A stretch of DNA of 23,582 bases from an archaeon (GTDB lineage Archaea > EX4484-52 > B79-G9), in the NCBI GenBank assembly GCA_013139905.1, contig WSZW01000108.1, positions 1 through 23,582 of the forward strand, written 5' to 3'. Each line of letters begins with the position of its first letter. The first letter of the stretch is position 1. Both the position numbers and the translations under genes were made by a program. The notes under the pieces are model-generated. The model searched no databases. It saw only the letters and a list, made by a program, of their open reading frames with translations, and had not been told where the DNA came from. Of this stretch, positions 16,013 to 23,100 are shown one piece after another.

Positions 16013-16100
16013 AACTTCTTAGTAAATAAAATAAAGAAAAAAATACACTTTTAGAATTTATTCTAATCGAATAAAGTATATTTCTAGGAGATAAAAAATT

Positions 16101-16150
16101 CCCCTCAATATATATATGTTTTGCTAAATCAAACATACTATATAAAGGTT
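16101..16150 (-). promoter_or_regulatory. Promoter P3, capsid operon
   Basis: The minus strand reads ACC-TTTATATA (16146-16139), exactly 17 bases, then AAACATATATATATTGAGGGG to 16101. The upstream element abuts the stop of the 73-residue gene (16158). The 5' leader to the first start is about 100 bases, clearly longer than at the other three promoters, and it lacks a strong ribosome site at its end. The leader may therefore carry its own control. Confidence 0.72.
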
Positions 16151-16157
16151 TCTATAA

Positions 16158-16379
16158 TTATGCGTTTATAAACATATTTTTATAATAAAATGCCCGTATT
16201 CGTACAGAATTCATATTATGGATTTCTTTACTAAATAGCATTGATTGTATTTCAAGACGTCCTTCACGTCGTCCTGTTACTATCATACCATCACTAATTT
16301 GTACCGTTTTAAAATTTGTAAACTCATTAGAAGGATTTATTGTCAATCTATAAAAATTTGGAGTTTCAGTTATCCTCAT
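16158..16379 (-). CDS. Small hypothetical protein downstream of portal
   Basis: The product is 73 residues with GGAG about 9 bases before ATG, overlapping the portal end by 14 bases. The sequence alternates short strands and turns (PNFYRLTINPSNEF, then QISDGMIVTGRREG and RLEIQSMLFSKE) and is basic overall. No cysteines or membrane segment is seen. No family is recognised. The coupling to the portal gene suggests a part in portal or capsid assembly, but nothing in the sequence shows which. Confidence 0.6.
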   Translation of the reverse strand: MRITETPNFYRLTINPSNEFTNFKTVQISDGMIVTGRREGRLEIQSMLFSKEIHNMNSVRIRAFYYKNMFINA

Positions 16380-17649
16380 CTATTTCAACTCCAAATACTT
16401 GCGCCTTACTTAATATCTTCTGTCCCTGCTCAGGACTAATTGCGTTAGATTGTACAGCAAAGCCTACATTTTTAATGAGTGTAAGGGAATCCATTTGTTG
16501 TGGACTATTAAATTTAACTTGTACAGGTTCTGCAGTAACTCTGTCGTATACTTCCATTTCAAGTATATATGCAAGTGTAGCCTGTTTTTCACGTATAGTT
16601 TGTATCCATTCTTCATATACTCGTAAAAAAACATCAGAATCTAATCCAATATTTTTTGTATTAGCCAACAATTCTACCGGCATGTTGAAACATGCTGCAA
16701 TGTCAGATATGTTAGGTTCAATGAAATTTGCAACATCCATAACAGAACTAACTCCAGCTGCAATATTTTTCATATCAAATCGATCCGATGTAACGTATAC
16801 AGATTCTGCAGTAAACTGTCGCGCCAATTGACTTGATATTTCTGCCATATCTTCAGATGTTCCATTAGTAACAATAATCTGTGTTACAGGTAATCCCCGT
16901 ATAAAACTATCTGCAATATTACCACGAATTATTCCAAATTCGGTTACAGGATAAATTGCTGGTTGTAAAATTGAAATTCCGGTTTCAGCTCCACTTATTG
17001 TTTCAAATCGCATATTTGCAATCGTATCGGAATCCCACTCTGCAATTACTTGACCTTGACGGGTTTGAGTATAACCTTCTATAGTTCCATCCTTTGTATA
17101 TAAAATATTGCCACTCACATCTTTTTTATAATCGGCTTCTTTAGGAGGTACCAAAGATGTTAATACTCCAGCATCATCACTACCCATAAATAATTCTATT
17201 AATTGCATACCATGTATTAAGGTATTCGCACACACTTCTTTTAATTTATTATCAAAATCCATTCTGAATAACTCTACAATTTCTTTATCCGACGTATTCT
17301 CTGTAATAACTTCATATCCATTTCTAAGTATTGCATTTGTCGTTAATGTAATACCGCGCTTTGCATACGAATTAGTTAAATAAATATATTCAGCCGTATC
17401 CGACGAAATTGTCGTTACACTTGCAGTCGTCTCTACACCAGGCGTTCCTTTACGTTTACCAGACGTAATTTGATCTGCCAAGTATACTTCACGTTCAACT
17501 GTTTTAGAAGGATATGGTCGTAATGCAGTATCCGTATCTGGAATAGTCTTCTTGGGTTTTGTAGCTTTAGGTTTTGGCTCTATTTCAATATAATTTGGAT
17601 TTTCAGCCGTCAATGTTGTTTGCCGAATACTCTTCCGTTTATTATCCAT
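16366..17649 (-). CDS. Portal protein
   Basis: The product is 427 residues with GGTGA 7 bases before ATG. A disordered basic-acidic start (about residues 1-50) precedes the clip and wing region. Residues about 90-170 hold a helical set (DKEIVELFRMDFDNKLKEVC with the LIHGMQLIELF strand). GISILQPAIYPV at about 225 is the conserved portal helix entry. Towards the end IAACFNMPVELLANT (about 335-350) is a very typical portal motif, followed by the long helix EEWIQTIREKQATLAYILEM. Twelve copies would form the DNA entry ring and bind the large terminase. The length is typical and nothing key is missing. It follows the large terminase by 14 bases, the usual order, and overlaps the small gene after it. 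Confidence 0.88.
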   Translation of the reverse strand: MDNKRKSIRQTTLTAENPNYIEIEPKPKATKPKKTIPDTDTALRPYPSKTVEREVYLADQITSGKRKGTPGVETTASVTTISSDTAEYIYLTNSYAKRGITLTTNAILRNGYEVITENTSDKEIVELFRMDFDNKLKEVCANTLIHGMQLIELFMGSDDAGVLTSLVPPKEADYKKDVSGNILYTKDGTIEGYTQTRQGQVIAEWDSDTIANMRFETISGAETGISILQPAIYPVTEFGIIRGNIADSFIRGLPVTQIIVTNGTSEDMAEISSQLARQFTAESVYVTSDRFDMKNIAAGVSSVMDVANFIEPNISDIAACFNMPVELLANTKNIGLDSDVFLRVYEEWIQTIREKQATLAYILEMEVYDRVTAEPVQVKFNSPQQMDSLTLIKNVGFAVQSNAISPEQGQKILSKAQVFGVEIDEDN

Positions 17650-17663
17650 GTTAATTCACCTTA

Positions 17664-19043
17664 TTACATTAATATATTATTTCTAGGAATTGGTTTAGTT
17701 GTATTACGTTTTACTTTAGAATTTAACATACGATTACCAGACAACCCTATTGCTAAATCTCCTTGTTGCGAAAAGATACCTGCAGCTTCTACTGCTAATG
17801 CTACAGAAATTACAGCATCATCGTGCTTTCCATTCGCCCCACCCATTTTAATATGTTTATTATCGGGATTTATTTTATAAAAGAAATTTATAAATTCTTC
17901 ACGCATATTTTCATCTTCTGGTAATTGAAGATGTCTTCGGCCTAGAACTATTGATAAATTTGTCATAATACGAGGTTTTGACTCTTTATTAAAATTAAAT
18001 CCTGTCCATCGTATATTAGGATATCTATCAATTAAATGTTCTAGCAAAGAACGTCCAACTCCAGCATTATCTATAAAAATCCGCTGTGCATCGAATGCCC
18101 GTGCTTCTTGATATAGGGCTAGTAAAATTTCATCAGTTGATTTACCATTAAATCGTACCGTTCGTACTATTTTTAAATTTTCAATATTTGTATAATCAAG
18201 AATTGAAAAATATGTGTAATCTTCAACTTGAGCTAAATCGGCACCAATACAATATCTATGTCCATCTAATTTGAATTTGATTTCGGCTGGATTTTTATTA
18301 AAAGCGTCATTTAAAGCCTCTAAATCAAAGTATGCTCCCTCTGCACTTGTAAATTCAGCCAAATATTCACGAATGTATTCTGGTGAACCTATACCACCGC
18401 ATCTAATTATTTCTCTATCAAGTTCTTCTTGAGGGACTAAAGGAGTTCCATCAGCAAAAATTGCATCTGCATGTGTAAAGTGAAATTTTGTAAATTCGGA
18501 TTCAGGTTGACAACTTCTATAAAATTCTCCACTACTAGATTGCGGTGTACTGATGAGTATAATTCTGCCCTGTGTTGAAATAATTGTTGGATATACTACT
18601 GATACTAAATCTGCCGTAATAAATGCTGCTTCATCTAATAATACCATATTATTAGTAATACCACGAATACTATCTGGTGATCCGCCTGGTAAAGAACTAA
18701 TTGTAGATCCGTTTGAAAGTTCAAGAACCGTTTGAGTTTGTCGAACAATTGATCCTTTCATATTAGACATATTAATAATCTGTTCAATTGTATGAAACAT
18801 TTCAGACGACTGTCGTTGACTACGACTTATACAAACAATTTTATAGTTAGGCTTTGTAGCCGCCGCATGAGCAGCAATAGCTGAAACTAAATATGATTTT
18901 CCAAACCTACGCGCAGCACGAATTGATATAAATCTATCCTTACATCCAACGATTTGTTTCTGACCTTCGTGTAAAATAATTTTCAGAATGTTTTCTGTAA
19001 AATAATTAGGATCGTTTCGAAGTCGTTGAATATCTAATTCCAT
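17664..19043 (-). CDS. terL: Terminase large subunit (packaging ATPase-nuclease)
   Basis: The product is 459 residues from ATG at 19043, which has GGGG 5 bases upstream and leaves a 13-base gap after the preceding gene. A TTG at 19094 would add 17 residues but has no ribosome site and would overlap by 38 bases. The ATPase has Walker A RAARRFGKS at 42-50, the conserved LSNGSTISSLPGG stretch at 109-121, Walker B MVLLDE to E138, and the coupling motif ILISTPQ at 162-168. The nuclease has the first acidic strand CIGADLAQVEDYTY (about 265-278), RIFIDNAGVG (about 318) and HDDAVISVALAVE with D408/D409. The protein pumps DNA into the prohead at the portal and cuts the concatemer. All motifs of both domains are intact, so it should be active. 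Confidence 0.94.
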   Translation of the reverse strand: MELDIQRLRNDPNYFTENILKIILHEGQKQIVGCKDRFISIRAARRFGKSYLVSAIAAHAAATKPNYKIVCISRSQRQSSEMFHTIEQIINMSNMKGSIVRQTQTVLELSNGSTISSLPGGSPDSIRGITNNMVLLDEAAFITADLVSVVYPTIISTQGRIILISTPQSSSGEFYRSCQPESEFTKFHFTHADAIFADGTPLVPQEELDREIIRCGGIGSPEYIREYLAEFTSAEGAYFDLEALNDAFNKNPAEIKFKLDGHRYCIGADLAQVEDYTYFSILDYTNIENLKIVRTVRFNGKSTDEILLALYQEARAFDAQRIFIDNAGVGRSLLEHLIDRYPNIRWTGFNFNKESKPRIMTNLSIVLGRRHLQLPEDENMREEFINFFYKINPDNKHIKMGGANGKHDDAVISVALAVEAAGIFSQQGDLAIGLSGNRMLNSKVKRNTTKPIPRNNILM

Positions 19044-19056
19044 TTTTCCCCATAAT

Positions 19057-19464
19057 TTAAATATTTTCAAATCCGAAAATCCGTAATGTTTCAACCCGCT
19101 CTGTTATCTTCTCATCAGTTACGATAACATCCTTGGATACTTTTAAACAATTACCAATAAAACTTGCCATATTTACTATATTTAAATGCATAACTTCATC
19201 AATTGCAACTAAATCTGTTCGCATACCTAATAAACTAGTATCACTAGCCGAATTAATATATATTCGTGTTCCGTTTTTAAGTATTAGTTGATTAATACCT
19301 TTCATTGCTATTTCGCCGTGCTCTATACGTTTAATTAACTGTGCACGATAATATGTAGCAGTATGTGAAAAAGCAGTAGCTACTACAATTCTACTCTTTG
19401 GAATAGAGGCGCGCGTAATAATCGTATCGTAAAGTTCATCACGTGTTTGTACAAATTGTCTCAT
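19057..19464 (-). CDS. Mini-protein resembling terminase ATPase middle region, no P-loop
   Basis: The product is 135 residues with GGAG 5 bases before ATG. The stretch NGTRIYINSASDTSLLGMR followed by TDLVAIDEVMHL lines up well with NGSTISSLPGGSPDSIRG and NMVLLDEAAF of the large terminase encoded next. Both have the N-G-T/S start, the glycine-rich turn, and a Walker B-like DE. Before it, RIVVATAFSHTATYYRAQLI matches the terminase strand-helix after the P-loop (KIVCISRSQRQSSEMF). The P-loop itself and the nuclease are absent. It could be a domain copy of the terminase that lost ATP binding and now acts as an adaptor or regulator, or a relic that is still translated. The similarity is judged by eye. 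Confidence 0.7.
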   Translation of the reverse strand: MRQFVQTRDELYDTIITRASIPKSRIVVATAFSHTATYYRAQLIKRIEHGEIAMKGINQLILKNGTRIYINSASDTSLLGMRTDLVAIDEVMHLNIVNMASFIGNCLKVSKDVIVTDEKITERVETLRIFGFENI

Positions 19465-19466
19465 AC

Positions 19467-19880
19467 TTACTCCAAATACTGACCAAATTCGGTTTCAAAT
19501 TGTTCTGGCCATTTGCTATGTTTTAATTTATCGAGATTAATATGTACCGAGTCTAGAGAGAGTTCAATATACTTCATCGTATATGCACAAGCTGTTTTCT
19601 GACCAATAACGGGTTCGATATGAACTTCGTCTCCAATTAATATATCAAACCTATATCCACATGAATCTAACTCCGTTATAATACTAGTACAATTTTCATA
19701 CTTTTTATAATACATATTAAATATTCTACGAGTTGGAGTTTTAACTCCAATTTTAAGATTAGGATTTTCCTCGATAATACGTTTTAACGTTGTAGTCTTT
19801 CCAGACGCTCGACTTGAATTAATAACTAAATATCCACGTGTGTTAAAAAAATCTACTGCTTCATCACTATTAACTTTCAT
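19467..19880 (-). CDS. Mini-protein with terminase-like P-loop and Walker B
   Basis: The product is 137 residues with AGAGGCA 5 bases before ATG. A Walker A SSRASGKTTTLKRI at about 22-35 is followed by KIGVKTPTRRIFNMYY, the strand-helix seen after the P-loop in terminases. A candidate Walker B, FDILIGDEVHIEP, lies at about 78-90. The helicase-like or terminase-like ATPase seems cut to its first half: no coupling motif, arginine finger or nuclease region follows. Unlike its neighbours it keeps both nucleotide-binding motifs, so it may bind ATP. Length and motifs fit none of the usual packaging accessories I know. Its gene ends 2 bases before the next start. Confidence 0.72.
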   Translation of the reverse strand: MKVNSDEAVDFFNTRGYLVINSSRASGKTTTLKRIIEENPNLKIGVKTPTRRIFNMYYKKYENCTSIITELDSCGYRFDILIGDEVHIEPVIGQKTACAYTMKYIELSLDSVHINLDKLKHSKWPEQFETEFGQYLE

Positions 19881-19891
19881 AATTGCCTCTC

Positions 19892-20314
19892 TTATATAAT
19901 AAATTCTAAATATTCTAAAATCTTAATTAATCTCGTATTTCTATATTTATCTGGATTAAGATTTGATTGGGCGTAAATATTTACGTCTTGCCGTAATAGA
20001 TTTTTACAAATGTGAATAATACACTGTTCTGAAAAATCCGTTAATAAATCTACAATGTATACAGTATGATACTTGTTATTGCGATTAAATTCGTGGGGCC
20101 ATATAAATTGCATTGTAGAATGGTTTTGAAAGGTTATAAGATTTCCAGTAACCTCGCGCCCATATTTACACATTAAATCGAACATTTGCGACCCCTCTTT
20201 ACTTCTAGGCGCAATTATTAAAACATCCGTTCGGGGTCTCCACATACATTTAGATAAAGCACGGGTCGCTATATATCCATATGAATTATTTTCCAAAATC
20301 GCAAGACGATTCAC
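19892..20314 (-). CDS. Mini-protein, degenerate terminase-like ATPase fold
   Basis: The product is 140 residues from GTG at 20314, chosen because a strong GGAGG sits 7 bases upstream. The N-terminal NNSYGYIATRALSKC sits where a P-loop would be but has no GK. TDVLIIAPRSKEGSQMFDLM follows, like the strand-helix of terminases, then ITFQNHSTMQFIW and YHTVYIVDLLTDF. The last two stand where the NGS turn and Walker B (hhhhDE) are in the large terminase, but the second acidic residue is lost. This looks like the same fold without ATP-binding residues. It follows a short structured spacer and precedes two similar small genes. Confidence 0.62.
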   Translation of the reverse strand: MNRLAILENNSYGYIATRALSKCMWRPRTDVLIIAPRSKEGSQMFDLMCKYGREVTGNLITFQNHSTMQFIWPHEFNRNNKYHTVYIVDLLTDFSEQCIIHICKNLLRQDVNIYAQSNLNPDKYRNTRLIKILEYLEFII

Positions 20315-20328
20315 AGGATTTCCTCCAA

Positions 20329-20376
20329 GGCGACTCTGTCACGACTACCGTCGTTTAGCGCTGAAAGCGCGTCGCT
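20329..20376. other. GC-rich structured spacer with two nested hairpins
   Basis: Between the 85- and 140-residue genes the base composition jumps to GC-rich. ACGAC-TACC-GTCGT (20341-20354) and GCGCT-GAA-AGCGC (20358-20370) are perfect small stems. GCGAC (20330-20334) can pair with GTCGC (20371-20375) around them, giving a three-way-junction shape. In RNA it would end about a dozen bases before the ribosome site of the next gene. In DNA it would be a compact fold next to the terminase genes, where packaging sites often lie. Confidence 0.4.
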
Positions 20377-20387
20377 GAGCTCTGAAA

Positions 20388-20645
20388 TCATAAGATTTCC
20401 TCGCTATATATTACATTTGCCGCCGATTGTTCAATTTCGCGTAAAGCTTGGCTAGGTATATCGTTTGGAAATTCAATTACAATATTAGTAGTTAAATCTG
20501 ATGGTGTCCACATATCGATTGGTATAATTTTAACAACCGCATCCGCGCCAATACGATGTTGGAGCAACTTTCCTTCAAATTTATTTGGGACGATGATTGA
20601 AATCGATCCTGCCTGTATAAGTTTTAAAAGGTATCTAAGTTTCAT
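20388..20645 (-). CDS. Small hypothetical protein, possible terminase-like fragment
   Basis: The product is 85 residues with GGAGG about 6 bases before ATG. It overlaps the end of the zinc-binding gene by 11 bases. The order SISIIVPNKFEGKLLQHRIG then TNIVIEFPNDIPSQALREIE parallels the strand-helix and second-strand order of the following three proteins (VLIIAPRSKEGSQMF; DILIGDEVHIEP), but no GK and no clear DE pair is present. On its own I would call it unknown; the shared place and shape make me group it with them at low certainty. The gene starts inside the ribosome-coupled overlap, so its level is tied to the gene above. Confidence 0.6.
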   Translation of the reverse strand: MKLRYLLKLIQAGSISIIVPNKFEGKLLQHRIGADAVVKIIPIDMWTPSDLTTNIVIEFPNDIPSQALREIEQSAANVIYSEEIL

Positions 20646-21495
20646 CTGAATCCTCCACTATTATGGTTTTCATGTCAGAATCACCACTAAGTACGCGAGC
20701 AATATCAACGCGCGTATTTGTAAGTTCTAAATTTGAACGCGAATCTCGTGACACTGCTAATGATTTTAACCACGCTTGAAGACGCGAATCGAGTTGATTA
20801 ACAATTGTTGTACTTGGCGATGCTTCCATCCAAATTTCCACACCAGTCGGACTTGATCGTGATCGCTCGATTAATTCGCCATATTTAACAATATTATTTT
20901 CGGCCCTGGCAATTCGTACCATTGTCATTGCAAGTCGCGACAGCATTAACATATCTGATACATTATCAAGATCATATTCTTCTATAAATGCTGCCGTGAT
21001 TGAATCAATCATCGACTGTTCAATTATACAACGTTCGATTCCGTCAGCATCCTGTAACTCATTCTGGTGTGTACAGGTATCTTTACGTGCCGAACACGGA
21101 CAATACATTATTTCATTAAAATTTAACCCTGTTGTAATCGTACCCTGACGCGCAGCGGCAATATGCTGAGGACTTGGTTTAAAATTTCCACCATGTGCAG
21201 CACACGTCATTTTACCATCAACCGCTTCATTCTTACATCGAGCCGGCTCTAATTCAGCACTACCGCACTCTTTACAAGTCGTATTTGATTGGTGACTAGT
21301 GGCACCACATTCCTGACACATTTGAAATCCAGTTGCAGCACATTGTCGTGACTCCGGTGCATGCTGTGTCACCCACTCTTCAGGCGATGATTCGTTTGCG
21401 AATCGTGCTCGACTATATTTATCAGTATTATACTCAGTAGATTGGTTACGGTCTATATGTACTGGACCGCCATGGGTAGCATTTGGTATTGCCAT
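20635..21495 (-). CDS. Candidate terminase small subunit, zinc-binding
   Basis: The product is 286 residues, the first gene after promoter P4, with AGAGGCA about 9 bases before ATG. A zinc ribbon is formed by C60-x2-C63 and C74-x2-C77 (QECGATSHQSNTTCKECG). A second set is ARCKNEAVDGKMTCAAHGGN: C87, C98 and the CxxHGG end at 98-103. That 'RCxxxA..G...C..HGG' motif is known from phage small-terminase-like proteins. A third cluster, YCPCSARKDTCTH, lies at 131-143. After residue 150 the protein is helical and charged (MLMLSRLAMTMVRIARAE). Small terminases bind the packaging start site and feed the large subunit. The position, at the start of the packaging operon, agrees. The three metal clusters are more than usual. 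Confidence 0.62.
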   Translation of the reverse strand: MAIPNATHGGPVHIDRNQSTEYNTDKYSRARFANESSPEEWVTQHAPESRQCAATGFQMCQECGATSHQSNTTCKECGSAELEPARCKNEAVDGKMTCAAHGGNFKPSPQHIAAARQGTITTGLNFNEIMYCPCSARKDTCTHQNELQDADGIERCIIEQSMIDSITAAFIEEYDLDNVSDMLMLSRLAMTMVRIARAENNIVKYGELIERSRSSPTGVEIWMEASPSTTIVNQLDSRLQAWLKSLAVSRDSRSNLELTNTRVDIARVLSGDSDMKTIIVEDSDET

Positions 21496-21524
21496 AATAA
21501 TTTGCCTCTAGTCGGGAAATCTTT

Positions 21525-21575
21525 TCCCTCTACTTTATATATGTTTTACGTATTTGCCCATGCTATATAAAGTTA
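21525..21575 (-). promoter_or_regulatory. Promoter P4, packaging operon
   Basis: The minus strand reads AAC-TTTATATA (21571-21564), 17 bases, then AAACATATATAAAGTAGAGGG to 21526. The block is the most diverged of the four, but the TATA box, the spacing and the first 11 bases after the spacer are identical. It touches the stop codon of the guanylyltransferase gene (21573). The first start codon is at 21495, about 30 bases below the block. Confidence 0.75.
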
Positions 21576-22390
21576 TCGGGTAATTAATACTTGTCTAAGA
21601 GATGACATTGATCCACAGTCTGTCCACGCGACATCCAATTCTATTACAAGTACTGTACGTAAATATTCAAGTAATCCATAATCAATCGACAATGGATGGA
21701 CTCCATCGTACATTTCTTTAACTGTTGTGCCAGTGGATGCATGTAATATTTGTTTAGTAATTTGCGGCGCATGTTTTGAACAAGCTGCCACCAGTGTATC
21801 AACGTGTGCAATTATTATTCCACTATTCCACAAGAAACCACGCTCGCAGTAGTCTTTAGCGATGGGTAGTGCCGGCTTCTCAATAAAAGCCTGTACTTTG
21901 TGTACTCCTGGTCCTACTGTAACTCCTGGCCAAATATATCCATATTCTACCGTAGGTTCTGTAGGTCGAACCCCAAGTATTATAATATTACCCTCTGATG
22001 CAATTTTGGCTGCATGAGTAATTGCTTGAATCGAATCCTGACCAATTAGATGATCGGCTGGGAAAACACCGACTGTACAACTTGAACCACAGTCCTCTAT
22101 TATCGTGCGAAGACCAAGTGCAAGGGCCGGTAGCGTATTGAGGGCACCATCTTCATACAGTACGTGGATACCACTTGTACCCAATTGGGCTTCAACTAAT
22201 TCACGGTGTGCCCAATTTGCTACCACGTAAATATCTTTATCGGCACTTAACAGTTGGCACCGCTTTATAGTAAGTTGAAACAGAGATTGCGTCTCCGAAA
22301 TGAATAGGGGATAAATTGCTTCGGACATTCTGGCGTACTAATTGGATACAATCTGGTGCCGGTTCCACCTGCAAGTATTATTGACTTCAT
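21573..22390 (-). CDS. manC: Mannose-1-phosphate guanylyltransferase, with a one-base frame break
   Basis: The reading starts at ATG 22390 with GGAG 7 bases upstream and gives MKSIILAGGTGTRLYPIS, then PECPKQFIP, the GDP-mannose pyrophosphorylase signature. At CCCC (22310-22307) the frame breaks: the original frame stops after 41 codons, while the -1 frame continues PLFISETQSLFQLTIKRC without gap. Joined, the protein has 272 residues. Later motifs are all present: VGVFPADHLI, FIEKPALP, LWNSGIIIA, HPLSIDYGLLE and WTDCGSMSSL. The enzyme makes GDP-mannose from mannose-1-phosphate and GTP. It ends after the nucleotidyltransferase domain; the beta-helix tail of longer relatives is missing. An ATG at 22328 opens the second frame but would lose the catalytic loop, so it is unlikely to be the true start. 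Confidence 0.83.
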
Positions 22391-22451
22391 TTAAGTTCTC
22401 CAAATTTCTTCATAATTTTGCTAGTAAGATATAATAATAATGATAATTGTA

Positions 22452-22623
22452 ATTGTCGCTCATTTCATTCGCTCATACACTCTAGATTATTTATTTAGTT
22501 ACTAGAGTGTATTACTTTAAAATTGTACTTACAAGTTCGTACCGAACTACGTTCGCATACTCTCTATATGTAAGTTTATATATATAAGCATTTCGGTCAT
22601 AATTGGATAATGAGCGTAACAAT
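22452..22623. repeat. Cluster of dyads and short repeats upstream of manC
   Basis: TCGCTCAT occurs twice (22456-22463 and 22469-22476), and its reverse form ATGAGCG lies at 22610-22616, flanked by ATTGT/ACAAT on the outer sides. Inside this frame lie a 10-bp stem with a 16-base loop (TACACTCTAG 22476-22485 and CTAGAGTGTA 22502-22511) and a 6-bp stem AGTTCG-TAC-CGAACT (22534-22548). No reading frame crosses it. It could be an operator region, an origin-like element or a terminator set. Confidence 0.5.
22561..22587 (-). promoter_or_regulatory. Weak candidate promoter for manC
   Basis: The minus strand has TTATATATATAAA (22587-22575) followed by CTTACATATAGAGAG. This recalls the ACATATATATAGTGAGG block of the four strong promoters, but the 17-base spacing is not kept. 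The TATA run is its own reverse complement, so direction is not set by sequence. The manC start lies about 185 bases away, across the dyad cluster. Confidence 0.3.
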
Positions 22624-22669
22624 CGGGGTGGGGGTTATATTTATTACTGTCTAAATATTTTTAGGGGGG

Positions 22670-23100
22670 TATATTAATATATATATATAAGTAGTTTTAT
22701 ATAACTATTAATATTAATAATGATTTATATTAATATAATAATAAATATTAGTATATATAATTACTATTATAAATGTATTATTAATATTAATAATAATATA
22801 TAATTACTATTATAAATATATCATTAATAATAATACTATTATATAATTACTATTATTATATAGCAATTATTATTATATTAATATATACTTACTATTATTA
22901 ATATAATAATAATATTAATACTATTATACAATTACTATTATTAATAACAATATATATTAATAATAATATTTAACTACTATTATAATTATAATATATATAT
23001 TAATACTATTATACATATTACAATTATAATTATAATAATATTATATTACTTATATACAATTTACAATTATAATATTAATTAAATATTTTTAATTAGATAC
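22670..23100. repeat. Almost pure A/T tract with recurring TTACTATTAT words
   Basis: About 430 bases contain only scattered C or G. The word TTACTATTAT recurs at 22761, 22804, 22857, 22889 and 22932, with a variant near 22974. The spacings are close to 43 bases for several pairs (43, 53, 32, 43, 42). Between copies are mixed TAATATTAATAAT runs. No reading frame exists on either strand. The composition would make the DNA easy to melt or strongly curved. Confidence 0.7.

Noticed and set aside
15912..16136. Open frame of 74 codons on the minus strand next to promoter P3
   Set aside because: Its start codon lies within the promoter spacer, upstream of the expected transcription start, and it overlaps the protease gene in another frame with a basic, low-quality sequence.
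16340..16831. Open frame of 163 codons on the plus strand
   Set aside because: It is antisense to the portal gene, whose motifs are clear, and has no matching control signals.
19044..19094. TTG start adding 17 residues to the large terminase
   Set aside because: There is no ribosome site, and it would overlap the previous gene by 38 bases. The ATG at 19043 has a nearby GGGG and a short gap.
21573..22328. Guanylyltransferase starting at ATG 22328
   Set aside because: This start would remove the GGxGTR catalytic loop, which is present just upstream in another frame with a proper ribosome site.
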